Below, in pieces: positions 1-6,426 of a stretch of 18,314 bases of DNA. The notes under the pieces were generated by a model. The model saw only the letters and a program-made list of their open reading frames with translations. It did not search any database and had not been told where the DNA came from. The position numbers and the translations under genes are program-made. Every line of letters starts with the position of its first letter. The stretch's first letter is position 1. The stretch is from Pseudorhodobacter antarcticus (lineage in GTDB: Bacteria > Pseudomonadota > Alphaproteobacteria > Rhodobacterales > Rhodobacteraceae): positions 1-18,314 of the forward strand of contig CAMDHB010000024.1 of assembly GCA_945897655.1 (NCBI GenBank), written 5' to 3'.

Positions 1-343
1 TTTGCACCATGCGGTTGTAGGAGCGGTTATCGATGTTCTCGATGATCAGGATGTCGGGCTGTTCCTGGATCAGCGAATCGATGGCCTGAATTCCGGCCTC
101 GATGCTCCAGTTCGGGTCGCGCACGATGACTTCATAGCCCAGTGCTGCCCCCTGCCGTTCCATTGCGATCCGCCAGGCCTGGGTTTCGTTGAACCCCATG
201 GCAATCGGCACGAAGCCGATCTTCTTGCCTTTGAGCGCGTTGTAAAAGCCCGCGCTGGGCGAGGCGTCTTGCGCGGTAAGGGGCCCCGCGACCACGGCAA
301 GGCAAAGGGCCGAGGCAGTGACAAGTTTGGTGGTGATCTTCAT
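1..343 (-). CDS. Periplasmic sugar-type ABC substrate-binding protein, N-terminal part
   Basis: Only the first 114 codons are present; the gene leaves the window at its left edge. The product starts MKITTKLVTASALCLAVVAG, a basic n-region plus hydrophobic core, with likely signal-peptidase cleavage after LTA at about residue 24. The mature part has KKIGFVPIAMGFNETQAWR, then a GYEVIVRDPNWSIEAGIQAI stretch and PDILIIENID. This is the first lobe of Peripla_BP_4/RbsB-type binding proteins, which bind sugars or sugar-like ligands in the periplasm and deliver them to CUT2 permeases. The ATG at 343 has a clear GGGAGGA ribosome-binding site just upstream. It lies 36 bp downstream of the permease stop on the same strand, so the two are probably co-transcribed. 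The ligand is unknown; the CoA ligase in the same unit suggests a molecule carrying a carboxylate (inference). Confidence 0.85.
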   Translation of the reverse strand, partial: MKITTKLVTASALCLAVVAGPLTAQDASPSAGFYNALKGKKIGFVPIAMGFNETQAWRIAMERQGAALGYEVIVRDPNWSIEAGIQAIDSLIQEQPDILIIENIDNRSYNRMVQ

Positions 344-379
344 TTTTGTATCCTCCCTGATTTGGTTGTGTCGGTGGTC

Positions 380-1357
380 TTAGATGTCCCCTTGTTGGGA
401 TGTCTGCTCGTCCCTTGGGTTCACGAGGGAATCGATGGTCAGGGCGGCCAATAGGATCAGCGCCTTGATCACGTTCTGGGTGGTGTAGCCCAGGTTCATC
501 ATGGTCATCCCGTTCAGAAGGATGCCGATCAGCAGGGTGCCGACGATGACGCTGCCCGCCCCGCCGCGCCCACCTGACAGGCTGATGCCGCCCAGAACGG
601 CCACGAGGATGATGTCATAGACATAGGTAGACCCCACGATGCGGGTGTTCATGGTGGCGACCAGCGCTGCCATCAGCAGACCCGCGACCAGTGCCACCAG
701 CGAGGTCAGCACATATTGCCCGACGATCATCGGGCGGATCGGCACGCCGGTGATGCGGGCGGCCTGGGGATTGTCGCCCATCATGTAGATGTAACGTCCT
801 TCGCGTGCGCCGCGCAGGAACAGGTGGCCCAGACCGCAGACGGCGGCAAAGCACAGGACCGATACGGGTATTCCCAAAGGCGCGGCGGTGGCGATAGTGT
901 TCAGCCATTGCCAATCGTCGGGCAAGTAGTTGACGTCCGAGGCCAGCAGGAACACCCGGCCAAAGCCATAGATCGCGGTGCCCATGGCGAGGGTGGCAAA
1001 GATCGGCGGGATTTCGACATAGGCGATCAGAACGCCGTTGATCACCCCAACCGCGATGCTGAACAGCAGCGCAAAGCCAAATGCATGCGCGAACGAAGCG
1101 CCTGTGTTCATCTCGGCCAGCATCCAGGCGACCGAGACGGCCATTGAGGCGACCATCGACAGATCAATCCCGCGTCCGATGATCGACAGGGCCATGCCCA
1201 TTGCAAGAATGCCCAGGATGGACACGTTTTGCAGCAGGCGCGAGACATTGCCCGCCGACAGGAAATCGGGGACCAGCACGGAAAACGTGGCAAAGGCCAG
1301 CACGGCGATGCCAAGGACGATACGGGCCTGGGTGAGTTTGGACCGGCTGCGGGTCAT
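380..1357 (-). CDS. CUT2/RbsC-type ABC transporter permease
   Basis: A 325-residue polytopic inner-membrane protein of the BPD_transp_2 family, the permease subunit of ribose/xylose-type importers. It has about eight to ten hydrophobic segments starting at residue 12. Family landmarks include a degenerate GGIDLSVG-like motif (GRGIDLSMVAS), the cytoplasmic GDNPQAARITGVPI loop, AVLGGISLSGGRGG, and a closing NVIKALILLAALTIDSL helix. I chose the ATG at 1357 because it overlaps the upstream ligase stop as ATGA and has a GGGAGG 13 nt upstream; an in-frame GTG at 1378 would add seven residues but lies inside the ligase gene with no better site. The neighbours are the CoA ligase upstream and the binding protein downstream. 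No ATP-binding subunit is seen; it may lie beyond the left edge. The transported compound is not deducible. Confidence 0.92.
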   Translation of the reverse strand: MTRSRSKLTQARIVLGIAVLAFATFSVLVPDFLSAGNVSRLLQNVSILGILAMGMALSIIGRGIDLSMVASMAVSVAWMLAEMNTGASFAHAFGFALLFSIAVGVINGVLIAYVEIPPIFATLAMGTAIYGFGRVFLLASDVNYLPDDWQWLNTIATAAPLGIPVSVLCFAAVCGLGHLFLRGAREGRYIYMMGDNPQAARITGVPIRPMIVGQYVLTSLVALVAGLLMAALVATMNTRIVGSTYVYDIILVAVLGGISLSGGRGGAGSVIVGTLLIGILLNGMTMMNLGYTTQNVIKALILLAALTIDSLVNPRDEQTSQQGDI

Positions 1358-2943
1358 GATTTGGCTGGCGCCTCCCACGCCGCAGCGGTGCCGGAGGCGC
1401 GCAAGGTCGCCTTGACGGTTTTGCCGGTGGGGGTTTTGGGCAGGTCGGTGGACAGAATCTCGATATAACGGGGCACCATATAGGCGGGCAGACGCGGGAT
1501 CAGATAGGCGTACAGGTCGGGGGCGGTCAGGGTGGCGCCGGGTTTCAGGGCGACGACGGCCTTGATGTCATCCTCGCCCATCCCCGATGGCACGGCGACG
1601 GCGGCGGATTCCAGAACGTCGGGGTGGCTGTCAAGTTCCCGTTCGACTTCGAAGGACGAGATGTTTTCGCCGCGGCGGCGGATGGCGTCCTTCAGGCGGT
1701 CGACAAAGTAGAAATTGCCCGCGGCATCGGTGCGGAAGGCGTCGCCGGTGTGGAACCACAGGTTGCGCCAGGCCTCGACTGTCTTGGTGGGGTTCTTCCA
1801 ATAGCCAAGGCAGAAATCCCATGGGCGGTCGGCGCGCAGGACCAGTTCGCCGGTACTGCCGGGCGGCAGGGGGGTGTCGGTGTCATCGACGATACGGGCG
1901 GTGATGCCGGGGCGGGGGCGGCCGGCCGAGGTGGGGTTGGTCAGGGTGAAGCCGTCCGAGCAGAGGGGGACGGAAACCTCGGTCATGTTGAACCAGGTGG
2001 CGACTTGCAGGCCAAAGCGGGATTTGAGGGTGTCAAGGTCGGCGGGCAGCGGGATTACGATGGCCTTGGTCAGTGTGTGGTCGCGGTCATCGGGGCTCGG
2101 CGGGCGGGACAGCAGGAAATTGGGCATCGAGGACAGAAGGATGGTCATGGTGGCGCCGTGGCGGCGCACGTCTGGCCAAAAGGCGCTGGCGCTGAAGCGG
2201 GGGCGGATGGCCATTGTTGCGCCCGCCAGCAGGGTCAGGCCGAACATCTGTGACAGTCCGACATGGAACATCGGGAGGAACATGTAGAACACGTCATCTG
2301 GGGCGCACCACCCGGCAGGAACCTCGGCTGTCGTCCAGGCTTGGGCATAGGAATAAAGCACGCCCTTGGACGGGCCTGTGGTGCCCGAGGTGTAGAAAAT
2401 AGCCATCGGGTCATGGGGTTGCACCACGCGGGGCAGAGGTGCGGCATTGGTGCTGTGCAGGGCGGCGGCGTCAGACCAGCCCCAGGGGGCGGGAGTGTCA
2501 GGGGCGGCGCCGTCAAGCACGGCGATCTGGCGCAGGTGCGGCAGGTCGGCGGCGAGGGCAATCCAGACGGGCACGTGATGGGCGGCAACGATGGCAAGCG
2601 TCGCTTCGGAATCATTGACCTGATGGCGGAGCATGGCCCCGTGATAGGCGTCATTGACCGGGACCATGATCGCGCCCAGTTTGCAGAGAGCCAGCCAGAT
2701 CAGGATATGATCGATCCCGGACGGGATCATCAGCAGAACCCGGTCACCCTGGGCCACCCCTGCGGCGGCAATACCGTTGGCCCAGCGGTTGACGTCAGCA
2801 TCAGCCTCGGCCCAAGTCAGAGAGCGGTCGTCCATCACAAGGCAGGGCTTTTGGGCAGCCGATGCGGCGCGGTCTTCCAGCAGATAGTGAAAGACCCGAC
2901 CAAAGAAGGGCTGATCGGTTGGGGCGATATCTGGCGTGGTCAT
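1354..2943 (-). CDS. AMP-dependent acyl-CoA synthetase (CaiC-like)
   Basis: A 529-residue adenylate-forming enzyme, expected to convert a carboxylic acid, ATP and CoA to acyl-CoA, AMP and PPi in the cytoplasm. The P-loop YTSGTTGPSKG is at residues 184-194. The A5 motif reads FNMTEVS (about 318-324) where most members have YG-TE. The hinge region is GDAFRTDAAGNFYFVDRLKD (400-419), followed by RRRGENISSFEVE, and the catalytic lysine K508 sits in PKTPTGKTVK. Overall it resembles crotonobetaine/carnitine-CoA ligases, but that is family resemblance and not a substrate assignment. The ATG at 2943 has a G-rich, poor ribosome-binding site within a 17-bp tandem duplication (see repeat). It is the first gene of the minus-strand unit and overlaps the ABC permease by 4 bp, tying activation to import. 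It faces the large operon across a shared control region. Confidence 0.93.
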   Translation of the reverse strand: MTTPDIAPTDQPFFGRVFHYLLEDRAASAAQKPCLVMDDRSLTWAEADADVNRWANGIAAAGVAQGDRVLLMIPSGIDHILIWLALCKLGAIMVPVNDAYHGAMLRHQVNDSEATLAIVAAHHVPVWIALAADLPHLRQIAVLDGAAPDTPAPWGWSDAAALHSTNAAPLPRVVQPHDPMAIFYTSGTTGPSKGVLYSYAQAWTTAEVPAGWCAPDDVFYMFLPMFHVGLSQMFGLTLLAGATMAIRPRFSASAFWPDVRRHGATMTILLSSMPNFLLSRPPSPDDRDHTLTKAIVIPLPADLDTLKSRFGLQVATWFNMTEVSVPLCSDGFTLTNPTSAGRPRPGITARIVDDTDTPLPPGSTGELVLRADRPWDFCLGYWKNPTKTVEAWRNLWFHTGDAFRTDAAGNFYFVDRLKDAIRRRGENISSFEVERELDSHPDVLESAAVAVPSGMGEDDIKAVVALKPGATLTAPDLYAYLIPRLPAYMVPRYIEILSTDLPKTPTGKTVKATLRASGTAAAWEAPAKS

Positions 2944-2973
2944 TCTGGCCCCCGTGTCATGCTGGCCCCCGTG
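2940..2973 (-). repeat. 17-bp tandem duplication over the ligase start region
   Basis: On the minus strand CACGGGGGCCAGCATGA (2973-2957) is followed at once by CACGGGGGCCAGAATGA (2956-2940), 16 of 17 identical. The second copy holds the ligase ATG. The first copy holds another ATG (2960) that opens a six-codon frame, MTRGPE, whose TGA overlaps the ligase ATG as ATGA. The duplication therefore creates a short upstream frame that could couple to, or compete with, ligase translation. Confidence 0.85.
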
Positions 2974-3003
2974 AAAGGATGCAGGGCGCAGGGCGGTGCT
3001 GCA

Positions 3004-3092
3004 GCATCCCGAAGCCCAAGGTCATGACCATCCCCCCGCTGAGCGCCCAAGTTGCAGCCATGCCGTTTTGCGGGGCTTTGGGTTTCGGATGC
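3004..3092. repeat. Imperfect inverted repeat in the ligase leader
   Basis: The arms are GCATCCCGAAGCCCAAG (3004-3020) and CTTTGGGTTTCGGATGC (3076-3092), separated by 55 bp. They are complementary apart from small indels and a G-T type mismatch. The repeat lies between the predicted minus-strand transcription start (about 3116) and the ligase start, so it could fold in the leader mRNA. A shorter GGATGC/GCATCC pair (2977-2982 and 3004-3009) shares the left arm and could form an alternative hairpin. There is no match to a riboswitch class that I recognise. Confidence 0.5.
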
Positions 3093-3110
3093 GCCCGCAA
3101 TCGGCTTGTC

Positions 3111-3122
3111 TACCTCTTGGTA
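3111..3122. promoter_or_regulatory. TAC-N6-GTA operator-like site, copy 1
   Basis: TACCTCTTGGTA shares only the TAC/GTA ends with the two stronger copies at 3131 and 3215, and its arms pair as TACC/GGTA. It sits at the predicted minus-strand transcription start, 20 bp from the next copy. It may be chance. Confidence 0.3.
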
Positions 3123-3151
3123 TTTATGGCTACTGACTAGTATGATGTCAA
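3123..3151 (-). promoter_or_regulatory. Predicted promoter of the ligase-ABC transporter unit
   Basis: Reading the minus strand, a consensus TTGACA (3151-3146) is followed by a 17-bp spacer and CATAAA (3128-3123), a 4/6 match to TATAAT. The spacer holds the operator-like TACTGACTAGTA. The predicted start is near 3116, giving a leader of about 170 nt before the ligase ATG. Sigma-70 type by sequence only. Confidence 0.5.
3131..3142. promoter_or_regulatory. TAC-N6-GTA operator-like site, copy 2
   Basis: TACTGACTAGTA, followed by T, lies wholly inside the -35/-10 spacer of the predicted minus-strand promoter. Copy 3 matches it as TACYGACYAGTAT, 11 of 13 identical with only Y/Y transitions differing. 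The TACYGACY half resembles half-sites of TetR-family operators. A TetR bound here would block the ligase and transporter promoter. Confidence 0.5.
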
Positions 3152-3205
3152 CAGCCTTGTACCCTAACCCAACTGCGGCCAGAACAGAATAAGGTGCCAC
3201 AGCAG

Positions 3206-3235
3206 TTGACAACCTACCGACCAGTATATCATGAT
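3206..3235 (+). promoter_or_regulatory. Predicted promoter of the fourteen-gene operon
   Basis: TTGACA (3206-3211) is followed after 18 bp by CATGAT (3230-3235), 4/6 to TATAAT; an alternative -10 is TATCAT (3227-3232) with a short 15-bp spacer. The operator-like TACCGACCAGTA fills the spacer. The leader to the first gene would be about 70 nt. Confidence 0.45.
3215..3226. promoter_or_regulatory. TAC-N6-GTA operator-like site, copy 3
   Basis: TACCGACCAGTA followed by T, inside the spacer of the plus-strand promoter and 84 bp from copy 2. It is part of an AT-rich stretch with a further AGTAT-N6-ATACT inverted pair (3223-3238). Its placement mirrors copy 2 in the opposing promoter, as expected if one repressor controls both transcripts. 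Confidence 0.5.
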
Positions 3236-3310
3236 ACTAAAAGGTAACCCCGCAAGTCCTGTGCGGCATGGGTGCGTCTTTGGCGGACCCGGGGGGATGG
3301 GAGGTAGATC

Positions 3311-4474
3311 ATGAACTTTGATTTCACTGAGGATCAGCTCGCTCTGCGCGATCTGGTGCGCAAGTTCGTGGAACGGGAAATGCCCAAGGACGCGGTGGCC
3401 GAATGGGACGCCAAGGGTGCCTTTCCGGACGGATTGCTGGACAAGATGGCCGAAATCGGCCTGATGGGCGCCTCGGTTCCCGAAGAGTTCGGCGGCACGG
3501 GCGGTGGCGTGGTCGAAGAGACCATCGTGCTGGAGGAGTTGGCGCGGCATTCATCCACGGTGGCGTTGGCCTATGGTCTGGATATTTCGTTTGGCGCGGT
3601 GACGATTGAACGGCATGGGAGTGAGGCGCAAAAGCAGGAGTTTCTGCCGCGGATTGCCACGGGGAATGTGCATTTTGCGCTGTCGATGACCGAACCCGAT
3701 GGCGGGACCGACATTCTGGGTGCGATGAAGACCAAGGCTGTGGTGGATGGCGACGACCTTATCATCAACGGCGCCAAGATCTGGACCACGGGCCTGAACA
3801 TCGCGTCCTGGCTGTTCGTCGTGGCGCGCACCTCGCGCAATCCGGATCGGCTGTCGCAGGGGTTGACGGTGTTCCTGATCCCCAAGGACACGCCCGGCAT
3901 CACCTATCGCAAGATCGAAAAGCTGGGGTCCAAGTTTCTGCATTCCTATGAGGTCAGTTACAAGGACGTGCGCGTGCCGAAATCGTCGATTGTGGGCACC
4001 GAGGGGCGGGGGTGGCATGCCATCATCGACACGTTGAACAACGAGCGGATCTTCATAGCGGCGGTCTGCGTGGGTCTGGGGCAAGGGGCACTGGATGATG
4101 CGGTGCAATATGCCAAGGAGCGGGGGGCGTTTGGTCGGCCGATTGGCCAGTTTCAGGCGGTGCAGCATCCGCTGGCCGATAGCCTGACGGAAATCGAGTT
4201 GGCGCGGCTGATGACATACAAGGCGTCGTGGATGCAGGATCAGGGGCAGGATTGTTCGCTGCCGGCATCAATGGCGAAGTACTTTGCCTCGGAAGCGGCG
4301 TTCCGCACGACGGACCGGGGGATGCGGGTGCTGGCGGGCTATGGCTTTGCGATGGAATACCACATGCAGCGCTATTACCGTGATATACGGCAGTTGATCT
4401 TTGCCCCCATCACCAATGAGATGGGCAAGAACTATATCGCCCAGGTCGGGCTTGGTCTGCCGAAAAGCTATTGA
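3311..4474 (+). CDS. Acyl-CoA dehydrogenase, base-relocated type
   Basis: A 387-residue FAD enzyme of the ACAD family, expected to form an alpha,beta-trans double bond in an acyl-CoA and pass electrons to ETF. All three domains are present: the N-terminal helical part with PEEFGGTGGG (57-66), the middle beta-domain with ALSMTEPDGGTD (123-134) and GAKIWTTG (154-161), and the C-terminal helical domain with RGAFGRPIGQFQAVQ (271-285). The usual catalytic Glu in the EGTNE loop is missing; the loop reads FAPITNEM (364-371), with Pro366 at the Glu position. Instead Glu245 in LNNERIF aligns with the helix-G base of isovaleryl-CoA and long-chain dehydrogenases. The ATG is preceded by GGGAGG 7 nt away. 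It is the first gene of the operon, 7 bp ahead of E1alpha. The substrate is probably branched (inference). Confidence 0.92.
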   Translation: MNFDFTEDQLALRDLVRKFVEREMPKDAVAEWDAKGAFPDGLLDKMAEIGLMGASVPEEFGGTGGGVVEETIVLEELARHSSTVALAYGLDISFGAVTIERHGSEAQKQEFLPRIATGNVHFALSMTEPDGGTDILGAMKTKAVVDGDDLIINGAKIWTTGLNIASWLFVVARTSRNPDRLSQGLTVFLIPKDTPGITYRKIEKLGSKFLHSYEVSYKDVRVPKSSIVGTEGRGWHAIIDTLNNERIFIAAVCVGLGQGALDDAVQYAKERGAFGRPIGQFQAVQHPLADSLTEIELARLMTYKASWMQDQGQDCSLPASMAKYFASEAAFRTTDRGMRVLAGYGFAMEYHMQRYYRDIRQLIFAPITNEMGKNYIAQVGLGLPKSY

Positions 4475-4481
4475 GGGCACC

Positions 4482-5429
4482 ATGACGCAGGACCCGATCA
4501 CGCTCTACCGGTCGATGCTGGTGATCCGCGAATGCGAGGCTCAGCTGAATGAGTTGTTCGCCAAGAACCTGTTTCCGGGGTATATCCATTCGTATCTTGG
4601 GCAAGAGGCCTGTGCGGTTGGCATCTGTTCTGGGCTGAACGATACCGATTACATCGTGTCCAACCATCGGGGGCGCGGGCATTATCTGGCCAAAGGCATG
4701 GCATTGAAGCCGATGATGGCGGAAATGCTGGGGAAGGCGACCGGGATTTGCGGCGGGCGCGGCGGCGAGATGCATGCGGCGGACCCGGCCTTGGGCATTC
4801 TGGGCGGCAACGGGATTGTGGGCGCGGGGATGCCGATTGGCGCGGGGGCGGCGCTGGCGGCGCAGATGGATGGTCTGGGCGCGGTGGCGGTCGTGTTCTT
4901 TGGCGAGGGGGCCAGCAACAACGGTGCCTTTGGCGAGACGCTGAACGTGGCGGCGGCGTGGAACTTGCCGCTGATCATGGTGTGCGAGAATAACCTGTAT
5001 GCCGAGATGACCCCGTTCGCGCAGACCGTCGGGCAGCCGGATGTGGCGGCGCGGGCCACGGGCTATGGCGTGGCGTCCGAGATTGTCGATGGCAATGATG
5101 TGCTGGCGGTGCGGGCGGCGGCGGGCCGGGCGGTGGAGCGGGCGAGGGCGGGCGAGGGCCCTACCCTGCTGGAGTTGAAGACATATCGCTGGGGTGGCCA
5201 TTTCGAGGGCGATCCGCGCAAGTACCGCACCCGCGAAGAAGAGGCCGAGTGGAAGGCGCGCTGCCCGGTGGCGCGGTATCGTCGACATCTGGTGGCGCTG
5301 GGGGTCGAGGCGGATCGGCTGGGGTCGCTGGAGGCCGCTGTGGCTGCAGAGGTGGCCGAGGCCGTGACCTTTGCGCTGGACAGCCCATTGCCGCCACCCG
5401 AATCCGCGCTGCTCAAAGTATTCGCCTGA
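4482..5429 (+). CDS. TPP-dependent dehydrogenase E1 alpha subunit (AcoA/BCKDH-like)
   Basis: A 315-residue alpha subunit of a 2-oxoacid or acetoin dehydrogenase complex. With E1beta it uses thiamine diphosphate to decarboxylate a 2-oxoacid, or cleave an alpha-diketone or acyloin, and acylate the lipoyl arm of E2. The TPP motif runs from GEG at 141-143 to NN at 170-171, within GEGASNNGAFGE and VCENN. NHRGRGHYLAKG (61-72) and the C-terminal GHFEGDPRKYRTREE (239-253) are also visible. GHFEGD is the form I associate with acetoin-type E1alpha rather than the GHS-SDP loop of PDH/BCKDH, so the substrate is open; the valine-type genes downstream argue for 2-oxoisovalerate. I chose the ATG at 4482 because of the GAGGG site 7 nt before it and the normal N-terminus; the frame extends 27 codons upstream into the previous gene. 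E1beta follows 9 bp later. Confidence 0.9.
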   Translation: MTQDPITLYRSMLVIRECEAQLNELFAKNLFPGYIHSYLGQEACAVGICSGLNDTDYIVSNHRGRGHYLAKGMALKPMMAEMLGKATGICGGRGGEMHAADPALGILGGNGIVGAGMPIGAGAALAAQMDGLGAVAVVFFGEGASNNGAFGETLNVAAAWNLPLIMVCENNLYAEMTPFAQTVGQPDVAARATGYGVASEIVDGNDVLAVRAAAGRAVERARAGEGPTLLELKTYRWGGHFEGDPRKYRTREEEAEWKARCPVARYRRHLVALGVEADRLGSLEAAVAAEVAEAVTFALDSPLPPPESALLKVFA

Positions 5430-5438
5430 GGGGACGCC

Positions 5439-6416
5439 ATGCCGACCAAGACCTATTGCTGGGCGATCATCGACGCGATGCGCGAGGAAATGGCGCGGGA
5501 TGACAAGGTATTCCTGATGGGTGAGGATGTGGCAGCGGCGGGCGGGGCCTTTGGCGCGTCGCGAGGGTTGCTGGATGCGTTCGGGCCTATCCGCGTGCGC
5601 GATACGCCGATCAGTGAGGAGATCATCGTCGGGATGGGCGTCGGGGCCGCGATGGCGGGTCGGCGGCCGATTGTCGAGATCATGTTCATCGACTTTCTGG
5701 GCCTGTGTCTGGACCAGATCGCCAATCAGGCGGCCAAGTCACATTACATCTATGACGGCATGTTCAAGATGCCTTTGGTCATCCGCACCTCGTCTGCTGT
5801 GGAAATGGGGATCGGGCCGCACCATAGCCAGGCGTGGGAGGCGCTGGTGGGACATATTCCGGGGTTGAAGGTGGTGATGCCATCGACGCCGCGGGATGCA
5901 AAGGGGCTGCTGAAATCGGCGATCCGGGATGATAACCCGGTGATCTTCATCGAACACATCGCCATGCACCGGATCAAGGAGGAGATCGAGGATGACGAGG
6001 ACTTCCTGATCCCGATTGGGAAAGCGGATGTCAAACGGGCGGGGTCGGATGTGTCGGTGGTTGCGTCTGGCCTGATGGTCGCGCGGGCCTTGGCGGCGGC
6101 AGAGCGGCTGGCGGGGGACGGGATTTCGGTGGAGGTGATTGACCCGCGGACGATTTCGCCGCTGGATTTTGATACGATTTCGGCGTCGGTGTCGAAAACC
6201 AGCCGGTGTCTGGTGGTGTCGTCGTCGCACAAGAATTTCGGCTTTGGGTCCGAGGTGGCGGCGGAGATTGGCGAGCGGTGCTTCTTTGACCTGGACCAGC
6301 CGGTGCGGCGGCTGTCGCCGCCATTCACGCCTGCGCCATTTGGTCGGCAGTTCGACCAGTTCCTGAACCCCGACACTGACGCCATCGTGGCGGCGGTGCG
6401 GGATTTGATGGCGTGA
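5439..6416 (+). CDS. TPP-dependent dehydrogenase E1 beta subunit
   Basis: A 325-residue transketolase-like beta subunit, partner of the E1alpha encoded 9 bp upstream; the pair would form an alpha2beta2 heterotetramer. Landmarks are FLMGEDVAAAGGAFGAS (25-41), DTPISEEIIVGMGVGAA (55-71) with the TPP-contacting Glu60, GIGPHHSQ (124-131), and the C-terminal transketolase domain from about 195 with SHKNFGFGSEVAAEI. Length and order fit AcoB/PdhB/BkdA2 proteins. It has a GAGGGGA ribosome-binding site and is followed after 10 bp by E2, giving the canonical alpha-beta-E2 order. The complete E1 set argues for a dedicated complex for this pathway and not the housekeeping pyruvate dehydrogenase. The exact 2-oxoacid is unknown. 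Confidence 0.92.
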   Translation: MPTKTYCWAIIDAMREEMARDDKVFLMGEDVAAAGGAFGASRGLLDAFGPIRVRDTPISEEIIVGMGVGAAMAGRRPIVEIMFIDFLGLCLDQIANQAAKSHYIYDGMFKMPLVIRTSSAVEMGIGPHHSQAWEALVGHIPGLKVVMPSTPRDAKGLLKSAIRDDNPVIFIEHIAMHRIKEEIEDDEDFLIPIGKADVKRAGSDVSVVASGLMVARALAAAERLAGDGISVEVIDPRTISPLDFDTISASVSKTSRCLVVSSSHKNFGFGSEVAAEIGERCFFDLDQPVRRLSPPFTPAPFGRQFDQFLNPDTDAIVAAVRDLMA

Positions 6417-6426
6417 GGGGGCAGGC

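Noticed and set aside
1358..1378. Upstream GTG start for the ABC permease
   Set aside because: The GGGAGG just after this GTG serves better as the ribosome-binding site of the ATG at 1357, which also makes the usual ATGA overlap.
2940..3212. Minus-strand 90-codon frame across the divergent region
   Set aside because: It would run through the predicted promoter and leader, has no recognisable domain and no clear ribosome-binding site; only its last six codons (the MTRGPE mini-frame) are worth noting.
3223..3238. AGTAT-N6-ATACT as an independent operator
   Set aside because: It overlaps the stronger TACCGACCAGTAT motif and the -10 region in AT-rich DNA; not counted separately.
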